Shown in pieces: positions 34,691 to 44,972 of a stretch of 64,000 nucleotides of DNA (position 1 is the stretch's first letter; the number at the start of each line of letters is the position of its first letter). Made by a program: the position numbers and the translations under genes. The stretch is from Prorocentrum cordatum. Taxonomy: Eukaryota; Sar; Dinophyceae; Prorocentrales; Prorocentraceae. The DNA is taken from the NCBI GenBank assembly GCA_963575745.1, contig CAUYUJ010009569.1, positions 67,501-131,500 on the forward strand, read 5' to 3'. The notes beneath the pieces were generated by a model that was not told where the DNA came from, searched no databases, and worked only from the letters and a program-made list of their open reading frames with translations.

Positions 34691-35400
34691 CTGAGGCTGA
34701 GGCTGAGGCAGGCTGAGGCTGAGGCAGGCTGGCCGAGGCTGAAGGCAGACTGAGGCTCAGGCTGAAGGCTGAGGCTGAGGCTGCAGGCTGATGCTGAGGC
34801 AGGCTGAGGCTGAGGCTGATGCAGGCTGAGGCTGAGGCAGGCTGAGGCTGAGGCCGAGGCTGAAGGCAGACTGAGGCTGAGGCTGAAGCAGGCTGAGGCT
34901 GAGGCTGAGGCAGGCTGAGGCTGAGGCTGAGGCAGGCTGATGCTGAGGCAGGCTGAGGCTGAGGCTGAGGCTGATGCAGGCTGAGGCTGAGGCAGGCTGA
35001 GGCTGAGGCCGAGGCTGAAGGCAGACTGAGGCTGAGGCTGAAGCAGGCTGAGGCTGAGGCTGAGGCTGAGGCAGGCTGAGGCTGAGGCTGAGGCAGGCTG
35101 ATGCTGAGGCAGGCTGAGGCTGAGGCTGAGGCTGATGCAGGCTGAGGCTGAGGCAGGCTGAGGCTGAGGCCGAGGCTGAAGGCAGACTGAGGCTGAGGCT
35201 GAAGCAGGCTGAGGCTGAGGCTGAGGCAGGCTGAGGCTGAGGCTGAGGCAGGCTGATGCTGAGGCAGGCTGAGGCTGAGGCTGAGGCTGATGCAGGCTGA
35301 GGCTGAGGCAGGCTGAGGCTGAGGCCGAGGCTGAAGGCAGACTGAGGCTGAGGCTGAAGGCAGGCTGAGGCTGAGGCTGAGGCAGGCTGAGGCTGAGGCT
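34684..35400. repeat. GAGGCT hexamer array with higher-order unit
   Basis: Built from GAGGCT with CAGGCT and GATGCT variants. The variant GAGGCCGAGGCTGAAGGCAG recurs near 34851, 35005, 35167 and 35321, so a block of about 155-160 bases was duplicated at least three times. It is followed to 35460 by a CTGCGA repeat. The minus strand is open and encodes Ser-Ala and Leu-Ser repeats, which is not evidence of a protein. Confidence 0.9.
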
Positions 35401-35460
35401 GTGACTGCGACTGCCGTTGCCACTGCGACTTTCATCGCGAATGCGACTGCGACTGCGAGA

Positions 35461-36053
35461 ACAGCAGAATTCTACAACTGGATTCTCATGTGAATCTTAA
35501 GGGGAATGCTTCCAGATATGCTCCTACACATCGCTGTTAGGTTGCTTTGCCGGGATACTTTGATTTTTGTTTGGCGCTTTTTTGTTGTCACGAAATCATG
35601 ACGGTTAACTACGGCGCCCAGGGCCACCCCCAAAATTCCCCATACCCTCCTCCCTCCTCTGGGGGCCCCGAGCCCCCCCCCCCCCCCCCAAAAAAAAAGC
35701 CCCAGGTTTTTTCTGTTTGGGGAGGGGGGAGCTTTCTGGCGGGGGAGGGGGGGAGGCACTCCCACGCTGGTCTCCTTCCGTCCTATTTTGCAAGACGACC
35801 GACGTGTGGGCTTCGTGCGGCCGCACCAGTCACTCATGCCGAAGCCCTTCGTGCCGTGAGTGCCCTCCCCCACTTTCTCCTTCCCCGCGTCCGCCCTCTG
35901 CCCTGTCTCTCTTTCTCTTGCAGCTGGACAGTGAGTTCGCTCCGCCCCAGCTGCTGGAGCGCGCGAGCGGTTTGCCTCTGCCGCGCCGCGACGAGAAAAG
36001 TGGGGTTTCCGTGACGACGGAAGTTCGGGCCTGACTGCCGCCGCGCGGTATCG
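35461..36053. other. Region upstream of psbL
   Basis: Contains homopolymer runs of C (35675-35690), A (35691-35699) and G (35723-35755). From about 35800 it is ordinary G+C-rich sequence likely to hold the psbL 5' flank. No TATA-like promoter stands out and no other gene was seen. Confidence 0.4.
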
Positions 36054-36174
36054 ATGGCCGGCCGCCGCCCCGTGCTGCTCGCCCTCTGCATCGCCGCCGC
36101 CGGCCTGTGGCTGCTGAGCAGCGTGGCGGCGCCGCAGGGCTTCGCCGCCCCGTCGCCTTCCCTGCGCGCGAGGG
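36054..36174 (+). CDS. psbL: psbL exon 1: signal peptide and plastid transit peptide
   Basis: Starts at ATG 36054: MAGRRP, then a strong hydrophobic stretch (residues 7-28, VLLALCIAAAGLWLL...) and APQGFAAPSPSLRAR. This is the layout expected for a nuclear protein sent to a three-membrane dinoflagellate plastid: an ER signal peptide, then an Arg/Ser/Ala/Pro-rich transit region opened by a Phe (GFAAP here). The exon must end before the inverted-repeat element at 36231. GT is available at 36175 and 36178 and GC further on, but phase could not be fixed, so the 3' end is approximate. The pairing with exon 2 is inferred from content and distance. Confidence 0.75.
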
Positions 36175-36230
36175 GTGGTCGGGGGGCGCTGCCTGCGCAG
36201 ACGTCTGGCGGATTTCTTTCATCGGTCCTG

Positions 36231-36367
36231 TCGGCGGCGATCGAGGAGGGAGGGGAGAGGGGGAAGGCCTTCTCAGAAGGCGGCGGGGCTTCTCAGAAGC
36301 CATCGGGCCTCCCGTAGCCTTCTGAGAAGGCCTTCTCTTTCTCACTTCCCCCCGTGCTCGCCGCCGA
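36231..36367. mobile_element. Inverted-repeat element copy A, in psbL intron
   Basis: 137 bases whose ends are inverted repeats: TCGGCGGCGATCGAGG at the left and GTGCTCGCCGCCGA at the right, with matching inner parts (AAGGCCTTCTCAGAAGGC against GCCTTCTGAGAAGGCCTTC). It can fold over most of its length. Related copies are at 43310-43493 and 46955-47153. It resembles a MITE or an introner-like element. No coding capacity. Confidence 0.8.
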
Positions 36368-37142
36368 CCCTGGTGCTTCTCATCGATCCTGGTGCTTTTC
36401 ATGGGGGCCCGCCTCTCTAGGCTTCCCAGATGGGGTCCGAATCGATGAGGTCAAAAGGGGTGGCGTCGCGTCGCCGATGCATCGGCGATGCGGCTCGATG
36501 TGAAGCCCGAGTTTCTCCCCGCCGACGTCGCCGATGCATCGCCGATGAATCGGTCATGCGTCGTCGATGCGGCGCGAGCCTCCGGCCCCATCGACTACGA
36601 CCCCATCTGGGAGGCCTCCAGTCTCGGGCCCCGCGGCCATCGGGATGAAAAACTGCACCCGGGACGTGGGCGGGAGCCGTGGGGGGCCGCGAGCTGAGAA
36701 AACAGATGAAGAACTGTCGGACGTATGGGCGTGCGCGTGCAAGGTGCTCCGATCCTGGCTGGGCCCACCCTGGGCCTGGGATCGGAGTACACGCCTTCCC
36801 GCCCTGGCTGGGAAGACGTGTGCACCGATCATGGGTCCGTGAAGACGTCGGTGCTGTATAGTTGGCGTCCTCCCAGGCGGGGCGTTCGCGAACGCGGAGG
36901 TCGAGAAGGCCCTGGACCTCCGGCGTCGGGGCGCCGAGGATTTTGGCGCTTTGAGCGCTGTCGGCCCTCGGGCGGCGCCCTCGTCGCCATGGCTGGATCC
37001 ACCTCCGGATTCGAGGAGAGGTCCTGGGGCCGATTTCGAAGCCAGGGTGGCAGTTTGTCGTAACGCATTGGGCCTCAAGAGGCCATCGACCTGGGGAGAT
37101 GGGGTCGGGAGCCCTGCTGGGCGTCGGAGGTCGGGGCTCGAG
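36368..37142. other. Probable psbL intron, remainder
   Basis: G+C-rich sequence between the inverted-repeat element and the last psbL exon. A stretch at 36470-36570 repeats GATGCATCGGCGATG and CGATGCATCGCCGATG, an imperfect inverted repeat. Frames are open but match nothing recognised, and an additional small exon cannot be excluded. Confidence 0.5.
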
Positions 37143-37295
37143 AAGGCTGCACCGGCTGTCGTCCTTCGGGCGCTGCCCGAGCCGAAGCCCAACGAGGAGA
37201 TGCTCCCGGTCGACCTCAACCGCACCTCCCTCTATTGGGGCCTGCTCACCATCTGCATTCTGTCCGTGCTGTTCTCCAGCTACTTGTTCAACTGA
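37143..37295 (+). CDS. psbL: psbL last exon: photosystem II protein L
   Basis: From a candidate AG acceptor at 37141-37142 the frame gives 50 residues to TGA at 37293-37295. It starts [19 protein letters not shown] and continues with the PsbL core [12 protein letters not shown] and a single membrane span ending LFSSYLFN. Known PsbL is about 38 residues with this [11 protein letters not shown] core and a Y-F-N-like C-terminus, so the mature protein is complete. PsbL sits at the photosystem II monomer-monomer interface and supports the acceptor-side quinone site. It is plastid-encoded in most algae and plants; here the targeting leader and intron place it in the nucleus. The acceptor is inferred; the C-terminal identity is firm. 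Confidence 0.92.
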   Translation, partial: KAAPAVVLRALPEPKPNEEMLPVDLNRTSLYWGLLTICILSVLFSSYLFN

Positions 37296-37591
37296 GCACT
37301 CGAGGGCGGGCACGGGCTGCGCTTTCGCGCCGGATTTTTTTGTAGGCAGCGCGCCACGTGCGCGTGGAGTGTGAATCAGCGAGTAGCTGGTTGATGCCCT
37401 GCCTCATCCTCCTCTTCACGTCTTCCTCACCTTGGTCCTGTTCCCAATTGGTTGTCCAATTGTTTCGTTGTCGCTTGCGCTGGCTTTGTTGCTTCCTGCT
37501 TTCCACTGTGCAGTCAGTGCGTGTCACATACTTCTTACGGTTGTTGCAATGTGGCATGGTAGCATCTCTGTACGGCTGCAGTCTTGAGGCA

Positions 37592-37628
<37 letters not shown>

Positions 37629-38500
37629 GCTGGTGTGTCTGTTGTTGTTTTTGCTATTGTTCTTGTTGGTGATGTTGTCGTCGTTGTCGTCGTTGTGGTT
37701 GTTGTGGTGGTTGTTGTTGTTGTTGTTGTTGTTGAACATCATTAATTCTAAAGAATAATTATTGTTGGGACCCCTGGTGCACGGCCCCCCTGCGCCGCCT
37801 AGGCCGCAGCTACATTTTCATCATTTTCGTGAGGAAGCCTCAGGTAATACGATGTGATCAAGATCCGGTTGTTTTGTTGTAATCCGTTTTCCCTTGCAAA
37901 AAACACTATAAAATGACATTTCTTGTTCTAATATAATCAAATTTCAAGAATCCCTTGCAAAAAATAAGGTAAAGTGGACATTCGCGCGCGCAAGACGAAA
38001 TCCTTCCAAAAGCTTAGTGTTCGGAGCGATTTTAACATAAAAACATCAAAAAACCAATGGTTTTTCAACAAAAAAATGTCAAAATCTCATCCCGCGCGCT
38101 CTTGCGGATTCGTAGGAAACCCAACACTTTTTAAACATTTCTGTCAAACGGGCTTTTGCGAGCAACTTTTTCGAACTTCTGCGACAACGGTTGCGCACCT
38201 GCCAGGGCCATCATCCCTGTCAAATAATACCATGCGGGACACATTCGTTTTTTCTTCGCGCGCGCACGCCGAAATCTCCAAAAACCATTGGGCTTCTTAA
38301 GAATTTTAGCACCGCGCATCATTTGGGACAACCATCGAGACAACCATCGGGACAACCATATCCTCTCTCTCTTGTGTCTTCCCACATCCCTCAGGAATTC
38401 TCCCTAAAGATGTGATCAACTATCTTGTGAGTACGTATCGTGTGTATCATGTGTATCATGTACCATATGCATCATATGCAACAGATGTTCTGTGGAAGGC
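37296..38500. other. Downstream of psbL: TTG microsatellites and A+T-rich segment
   Basis: (TTG)n runs lie at 37594-37629 and 37704-37733. From 37740 to 38320 the sequence becomes unusually A+T-rich for this window and contains a loosely repeated phrase (CGCGCGCGCAAGACGAAATCC near 37983, CGCGCGCGCACGCCGAAATC near 38257, AAAAACC..TGG near both), suggesting a diverged direct repeat. Short GACAACCATCG repeats lie at 38327-38358. No gene recognised. Confidence 0.5.
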
Positions 38501-38585
38501 TTAACAACTTCTGTGGGTTAACAAGGCTTAACAACTTCTGTGGGTGTACGAACGTAGGCTTAACAACTTCTGTGGGTGTGTACTC
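38500..38585. repeat. TTAACAACTTCTGTGGGT short repeat
   Basis: GGCTTAACAACTTCTGTGGG occurs three times, starting near 38498, 38525 and 38552. Confidence 0.8.
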
Positions 38586-38792
38586 CACGCCAGTGTAGTA
38601 GCCACGGTCGTCCGCAGGCCACGAAGTGAAGTGTCCGAACGTCATAGGGCGGGAAGCTGGGTGTGGGTGGTGGCGAAGAGTCGTGTGGATATTTGGTAGA
38701 GCTTGCACTGCCCCCCCACGAAGTGGGGGTATTGGCTGGCGTCGCATGAAAACCCTGGCACTGGTGAGAACACTGAGCGTTCGGGTAAAGTG

Positions 38793-38848
<56 letters not shown>

Positions 38849-38960
38849 GGTGGTTTTTGTTGTCGTCGCCGTGGTGGTTGCTGCTGTTATTGGTGGTGGT
38901 GGTGTTGTCGTCGTTGTTGCTGTTGCTGCTGCTGTTGTTGTTGGTGGTGCAGTGGTTTCA
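38793..38960. repeat. (GTT)n microsatellite and derivatives
   Basis: Pure GTT from 38793 to about 38846, then GTC/GCT/GTG variants to 38950. The Val or Leu homopolymer frames it creates are artefacts. Confidence 0.9.
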
Positions 38961-41900
38961 CACTTCCCGTTGCGTTGCTGATATTTTCGCATTTGCTTTC
39001 TGGTGCTGGTGCTCGTTGTGGCGGTGGCAGCGGTGGTGGCGATTGGCGATGGCGATAGTCGCCGCTCCGCGTCGACAGCGCTGCTGTAACCCCGCCCCGC
39101 CCATTTCTCCCAGGGACAACAGAAGTCATTTCCTGGGAGCAACCCACGCGCTGTGGTGCCTGGCCAGTCGCTGAGGTTTCTGCCCATTGCCTCCCTTCCC
39201 AGGAGGCCGAGTCGAGGTTAGCCGAGGTAACTGAAGACACGCTCCTCGTGTGTAGCGCAAGTGAATGGCATTGCGTCGGCTGTTGTTACGTCGTCTCGTT
39301 TCTGCACGTCAGGTTTTCGACGGGCCCCGACCACTCTGCGCTACCAGTCGGCTGCATCATAGGCCTGTCACTGCCTGCCTTGCGCGCCGTGTGTCGATAC
39401 TGTCACGTCTCAGTTGCCAGGCTGTCCGGCCCTCGGAGTGACAGAGGTGCATGTGGCGAGCCAGATTTGGATCAGATTTGTCTGAGCTGCTGTGCGTCCA
39501 GAGTTTCCTGCTTGGCCTCATGATTTCCCCTCCCCCCCCCCACTCCCTCTGCCGCTTCCTGTCAGATCTGCTTCCTGGGCGAGCTGAGCCCCGAGCCCGC
39601 CATGGAGGACCGTCCGCTCGCCCTCGGAGCAGGTGCGGGAGGATCGGCCCTGGCACGTAGGCGGCGTGGAGCTTGTAATTGGTCATGCTTCTTTCTCTTG
39701 GGCAGACCAGCCCGTCCATAAACAGTTCATGTGCGAGCTTTCCTGAGAAGGGATGTGTCTGGGCTCAGCGAAGAGCCACAAACAAAACGGAGAGTTTTTT
39801 CTGGAAGGCCCCTCGGGGGAGAACCCACTGACTTTGACCTGAGCACTTTGGTTATGGTTATGGTCGATTTGGTCGTCCTTGGCGCCCACATCGACCACAA
39901 CCAGTACTAAACTGGTTTCGGTGTTCTGGCGACTGTTGACATGCGCAACGCAATCCCAGGGTGTGTTCTCGATGTGGTTGTGGCCGCTCGCTGTCCCTGC
40001 AAAGCGGACGAGCACCAGGGACCATGGCATCAAGACAGGATTGGTGCTTAGTCAAGTCGAAGCTGGGATCAGCTCGGGCGCATCCCCACAGTGGCTGGAC
40101 TGGGCTCCTATGCGGGCTTCTTGGAGGCCTATTGGATCCATGTTACCCTCTCTTGGGACCCTTTCGGTTGGTGCCATCTTCAAGCTCCGTTCGGTCCTTT
40201 TGGGAACCCTCTTCAGGAACTGCAGGGGGCCTTAGACCAAGAGGTGGAGAGGTCCTCGATCTCCCCCCCTGGAGCCCGAATCCGTGCATTTCTCCCTATT
40301 GGATCTCCCTTGGGATGCTTTGGGGTTCCTTTGGGGTTCTACTTGAATATTCAGGAAGTTCAATTCTGTAATTATCTTGCACCATGTTGGACCATCCTCG
40401 CGATTATCTCAGAAGCCAATTGGAAGCTGAAAGGTGAAACGGCCAATGAGTATTGAGCATATGCGTGTTTATGATTTTGGGTTTCGAGAGGCATCCTTTG
40501 TGGTCCGTGCCCACCTGGAGCCGTACGTGGATTATCTTGGGGCCTGTTGAAGGCATATTCGAGGCCATCTTCGGCTAACTTTACTTCTCCCTCCATATCC
40601 GACATCAAGAATCAGTAGGCCTCGCCGCCCATCCGCCACAACAAAATACACAGGCACCCTCCAATGTATTGTTCCTGGGCCTCTGGGGAGGGTGGCGGTG
40701 TATACATCACCACAGGGAGTGGGCGACTTAATACATCGCCGCCCTCCCTGAAGGTACATGCAAAGTTCGTCGGAGGGTGTCTGTGTGTCTATATTTTCGT
40801 GGCGTCGCCCAGTGCCCCGCGGCTGGTCTATTCGAGGACCCGTGGCGAATCTGAATGAAGGAGGTGGAGGAAGACGGGGACGTGGACATGGTGCACGAGT
40901 GCCGAGGCGAAGGGATGATGGTGACGAGGAGGGAGATGAGGATGAAGAGAAGGACGAGGCGGGGTAGGTGGGGGTTCTGCTGGATCTCACTTCCATGGGA
41001 TTGCCATCGGAGGTCCCAAACGGCCTGATCGCGAGCCCATGGATGCTCTTGAGCTACCGTGAGCATGAGGATTCCGCCGATGTCTCCCGAGCAGGCGCCG
41101 TAGAGCCACGATTGCGTGAGGCCCTTGTGGAGTCGTCCTGGAACCACCTTAGAGCGGTATTTCTCTGTCTCGGGGGGTCCTCGAGTTGCCATCTGGGATC
41201 CCCTCAATGTCTGGCTCGGGCCGTTTTTGTGGCGTCTTTGGCCGCCTGTGGCCAACGCACGAGACGCACACCATGTTACCAACAGCAAGCTTATCATATT
41301 TCCCCTGGCCTCCCTAGGTCCTGCTGGAGAGCTCGTTGCGGGCTTCGTGAGGTCTTAGTTTGGGACTCTTCTCGGCCCTCCAAGGGCTGCTGGGCTCTTC
41401 GAGCCGCCTGGAAGAGTCTGGCGGCTGTCTTTGGGCGTCGTTCTTGCTGAAGTATTTGATGCAGGTTGGCCAAATTTGAAGCGAAGTGCAAGGCTGGGAC
41501 CGAACGAGCACCGCGAGAGTTTTTGCGAAAGGGTGGGGATAGCGGAAGGCATCGCCAGTTTAGAATCTCAGCGTACTTTGACAGGCATTTGGCGGAATTT
41601 CTAAGGCGGTCCATGATGGGCCAGCGTCCCAGGGAACATCTTGACCAATTCGAGGTTCTTCTGCTCATCGGGCAGTACCTAGAGTAGCAGTAGCCACATC
41701 CGTGTGTATAGATATACAGACATCTATATGTATAGGTACATACACATATTTACATACATACATTTATATATAGATATGCGTCCGATCATGTTCGACATCG
41801 GCGATTGTGCTAGTCAACGTTCGCTTGGTCACGTCAACATCAGACGACTCGACGACTCCTGGACAACCATTTTTCTCTCCTTGCTTCCCCAGAAAGTGCT

Positions 41901-42293
41901 TTCTGAAATTCCCGTCTTCGAGTTACGCTTGGCCCGTTCTTATTTGAAGTGGGTGCCTTCTGGGCCATGTGGTGCCTCTGGGGCAGTGTGATGCAATCCT
42001 CTGGGGCTTCCCGAGGCAGGCAGTGCTCAAGGCCGATGAGAGGCGGGCGCTGTCCGAATTTTCCAGGAGCGTCCGTCGGAGCAGTCGGGCAGGCAAGACA
42101 CGGAGAGGATCCTGAAGCCGCTTGTGCCGATCCAGGCAGCGCCCGGCATATTGTGGCGCTGCCGTTGGTTCCCATGTCGGCCAGCATGTTTGCTCAGAGG
42201 CACCTCCCATGTCCCCCCGTGCCGCTTGCCACCTCCCTCTGATGCAGCTGGCGCCGCGTACTTGTGTCTGGCCATCACCGATATTCTTCAGGG
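38961..42293. other. Long stretch without recognisable gene
   Basis: Low-copy sequence. A weak version of the CTTGGGGCC decamer pattern is visible at 40110-40350 (CTCTTGGGACCC, CCTTTGGGGTTC). A TACATA/TATATA-rich microsatellite lies at 41703-41780. Frames of 100-190 codons exist on both strands but show no domain motifs. Exons of unknown short genes could be missed here. Confidence 0.4.
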
Positions 42294-42590
42294 ATGACGT
42301 CAAGCCCGTGCCGTACGGTCGCGGACGGTTGTCCAGCCAGTCACCCATGCTTGGGCCTGGCGATTGCGGCCCTGGCAGCCTGGTTTTCGACAGCCGCAGT
42401 GTCCGCGCTGCGTGGGGAGGCTCCAGACGGCTGCCACAAGTTCAGTCGCTACGCACATTGGGAAGATCACAGAGACCGTTATCTCAGAGAGTTGGAGGGC
42501 CTAAACTCCCGCGTGACTTACGGATGCAACGTGCACGAGGTTGACCCAACGGATTGGTTAAATCAGTGCGCATACTTTTCTTGACGCTTC
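42294..42590 (+). CDS. Candidate first exon of the FAD oxidoreductase gene
   Basis: From ATG 42294 the frame reads through a short polar start, a hydrophobic stretch (LAIAALAAWFSTAAVSAL, about residues 22-39) like a secretory signal peptide, then a soluble segment with HKFSRYAHWEDHRDRYL, VTYGCNVHEVD and PTDWLNQ before a stop at 42588-42590. The segment looks like real protein rather than repeat translation and lies 1.2 kb upstream of the first firm exon, on the same strand. If it belongs to that gene, the true exon end is before the stop; GT sites follow Arg (TCCCGC|GTG), Asn (AAC|GTG) and Glu (GAG|GTT) codons. Assignment is inference. Confidence 0.4.
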
Positions 42591-42789
42591 GCGTAGTCCT
42601 TCCAGCCTTGAGCTGCTGCGTGAGGGCCCGGTTAGCCGCTGTAGGTGTGGCCACCCTCCGTCGCTTTAGTTTAATTCGTCGCTGCGTGCCCCGCTTTGAC
42701 TGGAATCGCCGCCGGCGCGCTCGCCCGCGGCCGCTGACTAAAAAGTAGTCCTTCCAGCCGTCCAGGCACCATGCCCAGCGGAGCTGCCC

Positions 42790-43240
42790 TGAACTCTGGG
42801 AGGTATCCTGGGGCGTCTTGGGGCCTCGAGCCGGCTCTTGGGAGGTTTCTTGGAGCGTCTTGGGTGCCTCTGGGGGGCTTCTTGGGGCCTCTTGGGGCCT
42901 CATGGGGGCCGCTGGGGGGCCTCCTCGAGGCCTCTGAGGGGCCTCTTGGGAGCCTCTCGGGGTTTGGGGCATCTTCGGCGCCTCTTGGGGCACTCTTGGG
43001 AGTTTTTCGGGTCGTCTTGGGCCCATCTTGGAGGCGATCGATCAAGGAAGGGAGGTCCCTAACAAGCCTTTTCCCCCAGGAGGCCAGATTGAACTAATGT
43101 TTTTGGCCTTCTCGCTGAGGCCATCTTGGACGCTCTAACCACCCGCGGCCCCAACGTCCAGACCCAGGAAAGGGAAGGGGGGATGAGGGAGGATGAGGCG
43201 CTCTGAACCGCCTCCGCCCAGAGGGGCCTGTGGGATTTCA
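42790..43240. repeat. Second copy of the decamer composite
   Basis: CTCTTGGGGC-type decamers at 42800-43030, then GCGATCGATCAAGGAAGGG, GGCCTTCTCGCTGAGGCC, GACGCTCTAACCACCCGCGG and CGCCCAGAGGGGCCTGTGGGA. Order and ending match 19.4-20.3 kb. It would lie in the first intron if the candidate exon 1 is right. Confidence 0.75.
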
Positions 43241-43309
43241 AGCTTGGTGGTTTTCAACCTGAGGGTAGTATGTTCCCCAGGTACAGCACCTACTACCTGA
43301 AAGAAAAAG

Positions 43310-43493
43310 TCGGCGGCGAGCGAGGGGGGGAAATGAAACGGGGCTGGCCTCCTCAGAAGGTTCGGAAGTGCGGAAGTTCCCAGACGACAGAAAAAGAAAC
43401 AAACCTCCCAGAAGGCGCGAGGGCTTCTGAGAAGTCCCGCCGCCTTCTGAGAAGGCGTTCTCGTTCTCATTTCCCCCTCTCGCTCGCCGCCGA
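43310..43493. mobile_element. Inverted-repeat element copy B
   Basis: 184 bases bounded by TCGGCGGCGAGCGAGGGGGG and CTCTCGCTCGCCGCCGA, with the inner CCTCAGAAGG ... CCTTCTGAGAAGG pairing seen in copy A. Its ends are closer to perfect than those of copies A and C. It lies 300 bases upstream of the first firm FAD oxidoreductase exon. Confidence 0.85.
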
Positions 43494-43649
43494 AGAGAGA
43501 GTGGCCTCTGCACCATGACCCTGAGCGCCGCCTTCGTGAACATGGAATACAGTGAGAGTGTCCAACAGGCCCTCCAGGATTCAGGAGGGGAAAGTACGCA
43601 CAGACATGTTTAATCGTCGACTCCCAGGAAAATATGAGAAACTATGGGA

Positions 43650-43692
43650 AGTGTGTGTGTGTGTGTGTATGTGTGTGTGTGTGTGTGTGTGC
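43650..43692. repeat. (GT)n microsatellite
   Basis: GT dinucleotides with one TA interruption, in intronic sequence about 100 bases before the next exon. Confidence 0.9.
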
Positions 43693-43792
43693 TTGTGGGG
43701 GTTTGGAAGACGAAAAGCCAAACAAATGGAAGCATATGGGTCATCCTGGGATTTGTGTCTATTTATTTTGTGTTCCTGGGCCCCCGATCAAG

Positions 43793-44157
43793 GATCACGA
43801 CCTGATGAAAGCAGAGTTTGCCGCGGTGGAGGGCATGTTGCCCACCATGGCGCTGCCGGCGCTGATGTCGTTTCCGCAAACAGCCCTCGACGTGGTCGAG
43901 GTGGTGAAGTTTGCCAACAGGCATAACATGCTAGTGTCTGTCAAGAACAGCGGCCACAGCTATTCTGGGCAGAGTACCAGGCGTAATTCGATCCAGCTCA
44001 ACATGCGTGCGTACCCAGTTTACAGCAAGATTGGCATATACGAGTGCGACAGCGTCGAGCTTGGTCATCCGGCGGCTGCACCATGTAGACTAGCAGTGGC
44101 TCGCGGCAAGGGTGCGGTTGCGAGAGTTGGTGGCGGCGAGGGCAACGACGACGTTCT
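43793..44157 (+). CDS. FAD-linked oxidoreductase (BBE-like), exon 2
   Basis: After a candidate acceptor at 43791-43792 (ATCAAG|GAT) the frame reads DHDLMKAEFAAVEGMLP, LMSFPQTALDVVEVVKFAN, VSVKNSGHSYSGQST, AVARVGGGEGNDD. This is the first half of the FAD-binding type 4 (PCMH-type) fold: the P..L.SFP..A.DV..VV.FA entry and the GHS motif whose His carries 8-alpha-linked FAD in berberine-bridge-like enzymes. The exon ends in phase 2; a GC donor at 44158 fits the next acceptor (…GACGTTCT|GCGC), giving a GC-AG intron of 815 bases, a class common in dinoflagellates. The boundary is by eye. Confidence 0.8.
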
Positions 44158-44269
44158 GCGCAACCTTGCGAGCTGGAACTTTGCATTGCCCAGGAAGCAT
44201 ATTCAACGAGGTTGACGCCACTCCGCCGACCCCCAGAGGAGAAACGAAGTCCTCTAATGGGTGATGAAG

Positions 44270-44625
44270 AAGTGTACGGGTAAGGCCCTGTGGGCCTCCT
44301 GGGGACCTTTTGCGGTCCTTGGGGGTCTTCTTTGGGGCCATTCGAGGGCCTGTTTAGGGCCTGTTGGGGGCTGTTTCGGGCCTTCGGCGCCTGCTGGCGG
44401 TCTGGGGGGTCCTCTTGGGCCGGGGGCTCGACATGTCAGTTCGAGTTGCCCCTCTTGGGTCCCTCTTGAGGCTCCGTTGGGGCCTTCCATCTCGGGCATT
44501 TCTCAGGTACCTCTTAGGCCGTCTTGGGGCCCTCTTGGGGGCTTCTTGGGCCGTCTTGGAGCAATGTTGGGGGCGTCTTGGGCAGTCTTGGAAGCTGTTG
44601 AGGCCGACTAGGCGAACATGCTAAG
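44270..44625. repeat. Decamer repeat inside intron
   Basis: CTTGGGGCCCTCTTGGGGGC and similar units between exons 2 and 3. Same family as 19.4-20.2 and 42.8-43.0 kb. Confidence 0.7.
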
Positions 44626-44972
44626 CATTTGCGTTTTCCGAAGGAGTTCCCAAGACTTTTTTTGCCTTTGGGGGCTTTCTTTGGGGACCGCTGGGAACCC
44701 TCTCGCGGCGTCTTGGAGGCTTCTTTGGCAGTCTTGCGGCCATCTTGGCTGTTTTGAGGTCTCTTCGGCGCGATGGAGCCCAGCTTGAGCCAGCTGAGAT
44801 GGCTTGGGCATCCTGGAGGCTACGGAGTGTAGATTTTGAGGCTTCAGAGGCCCAGGGGGTGCGTTTGGGAGCCCGCTCCCCCCCCCCCTGAAACGCAATG
44901 TTGTACCTTGGGTGAGGGGGAAATGGGGAGGGGGACACCAAATATCTCACACACCTGTTCACCCCCAGCAAG

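Noticed and set aside
34161-35435. 424-codon minus-strand Ser/Ala/Gln/Leu-rich frame
   Set aside because: It is a translation of the GAGGCT hexamer and 74 bp arrays, with equally open alternative frames.
36430-36700. Possible additional psbL or separate gene exon (frames with Arg/Asp-rich peptides)
   Set aside because: A local GATGCATCGGCGATG inverted repeat explains much of it, no family is recognisable and no consistent splice sites were found; left as intron.
40532-41297. Minus-strand frames of 154 and 189 codons
   Set aside because: No domain motif, ordinary length for this base composition, and no flanking exons.
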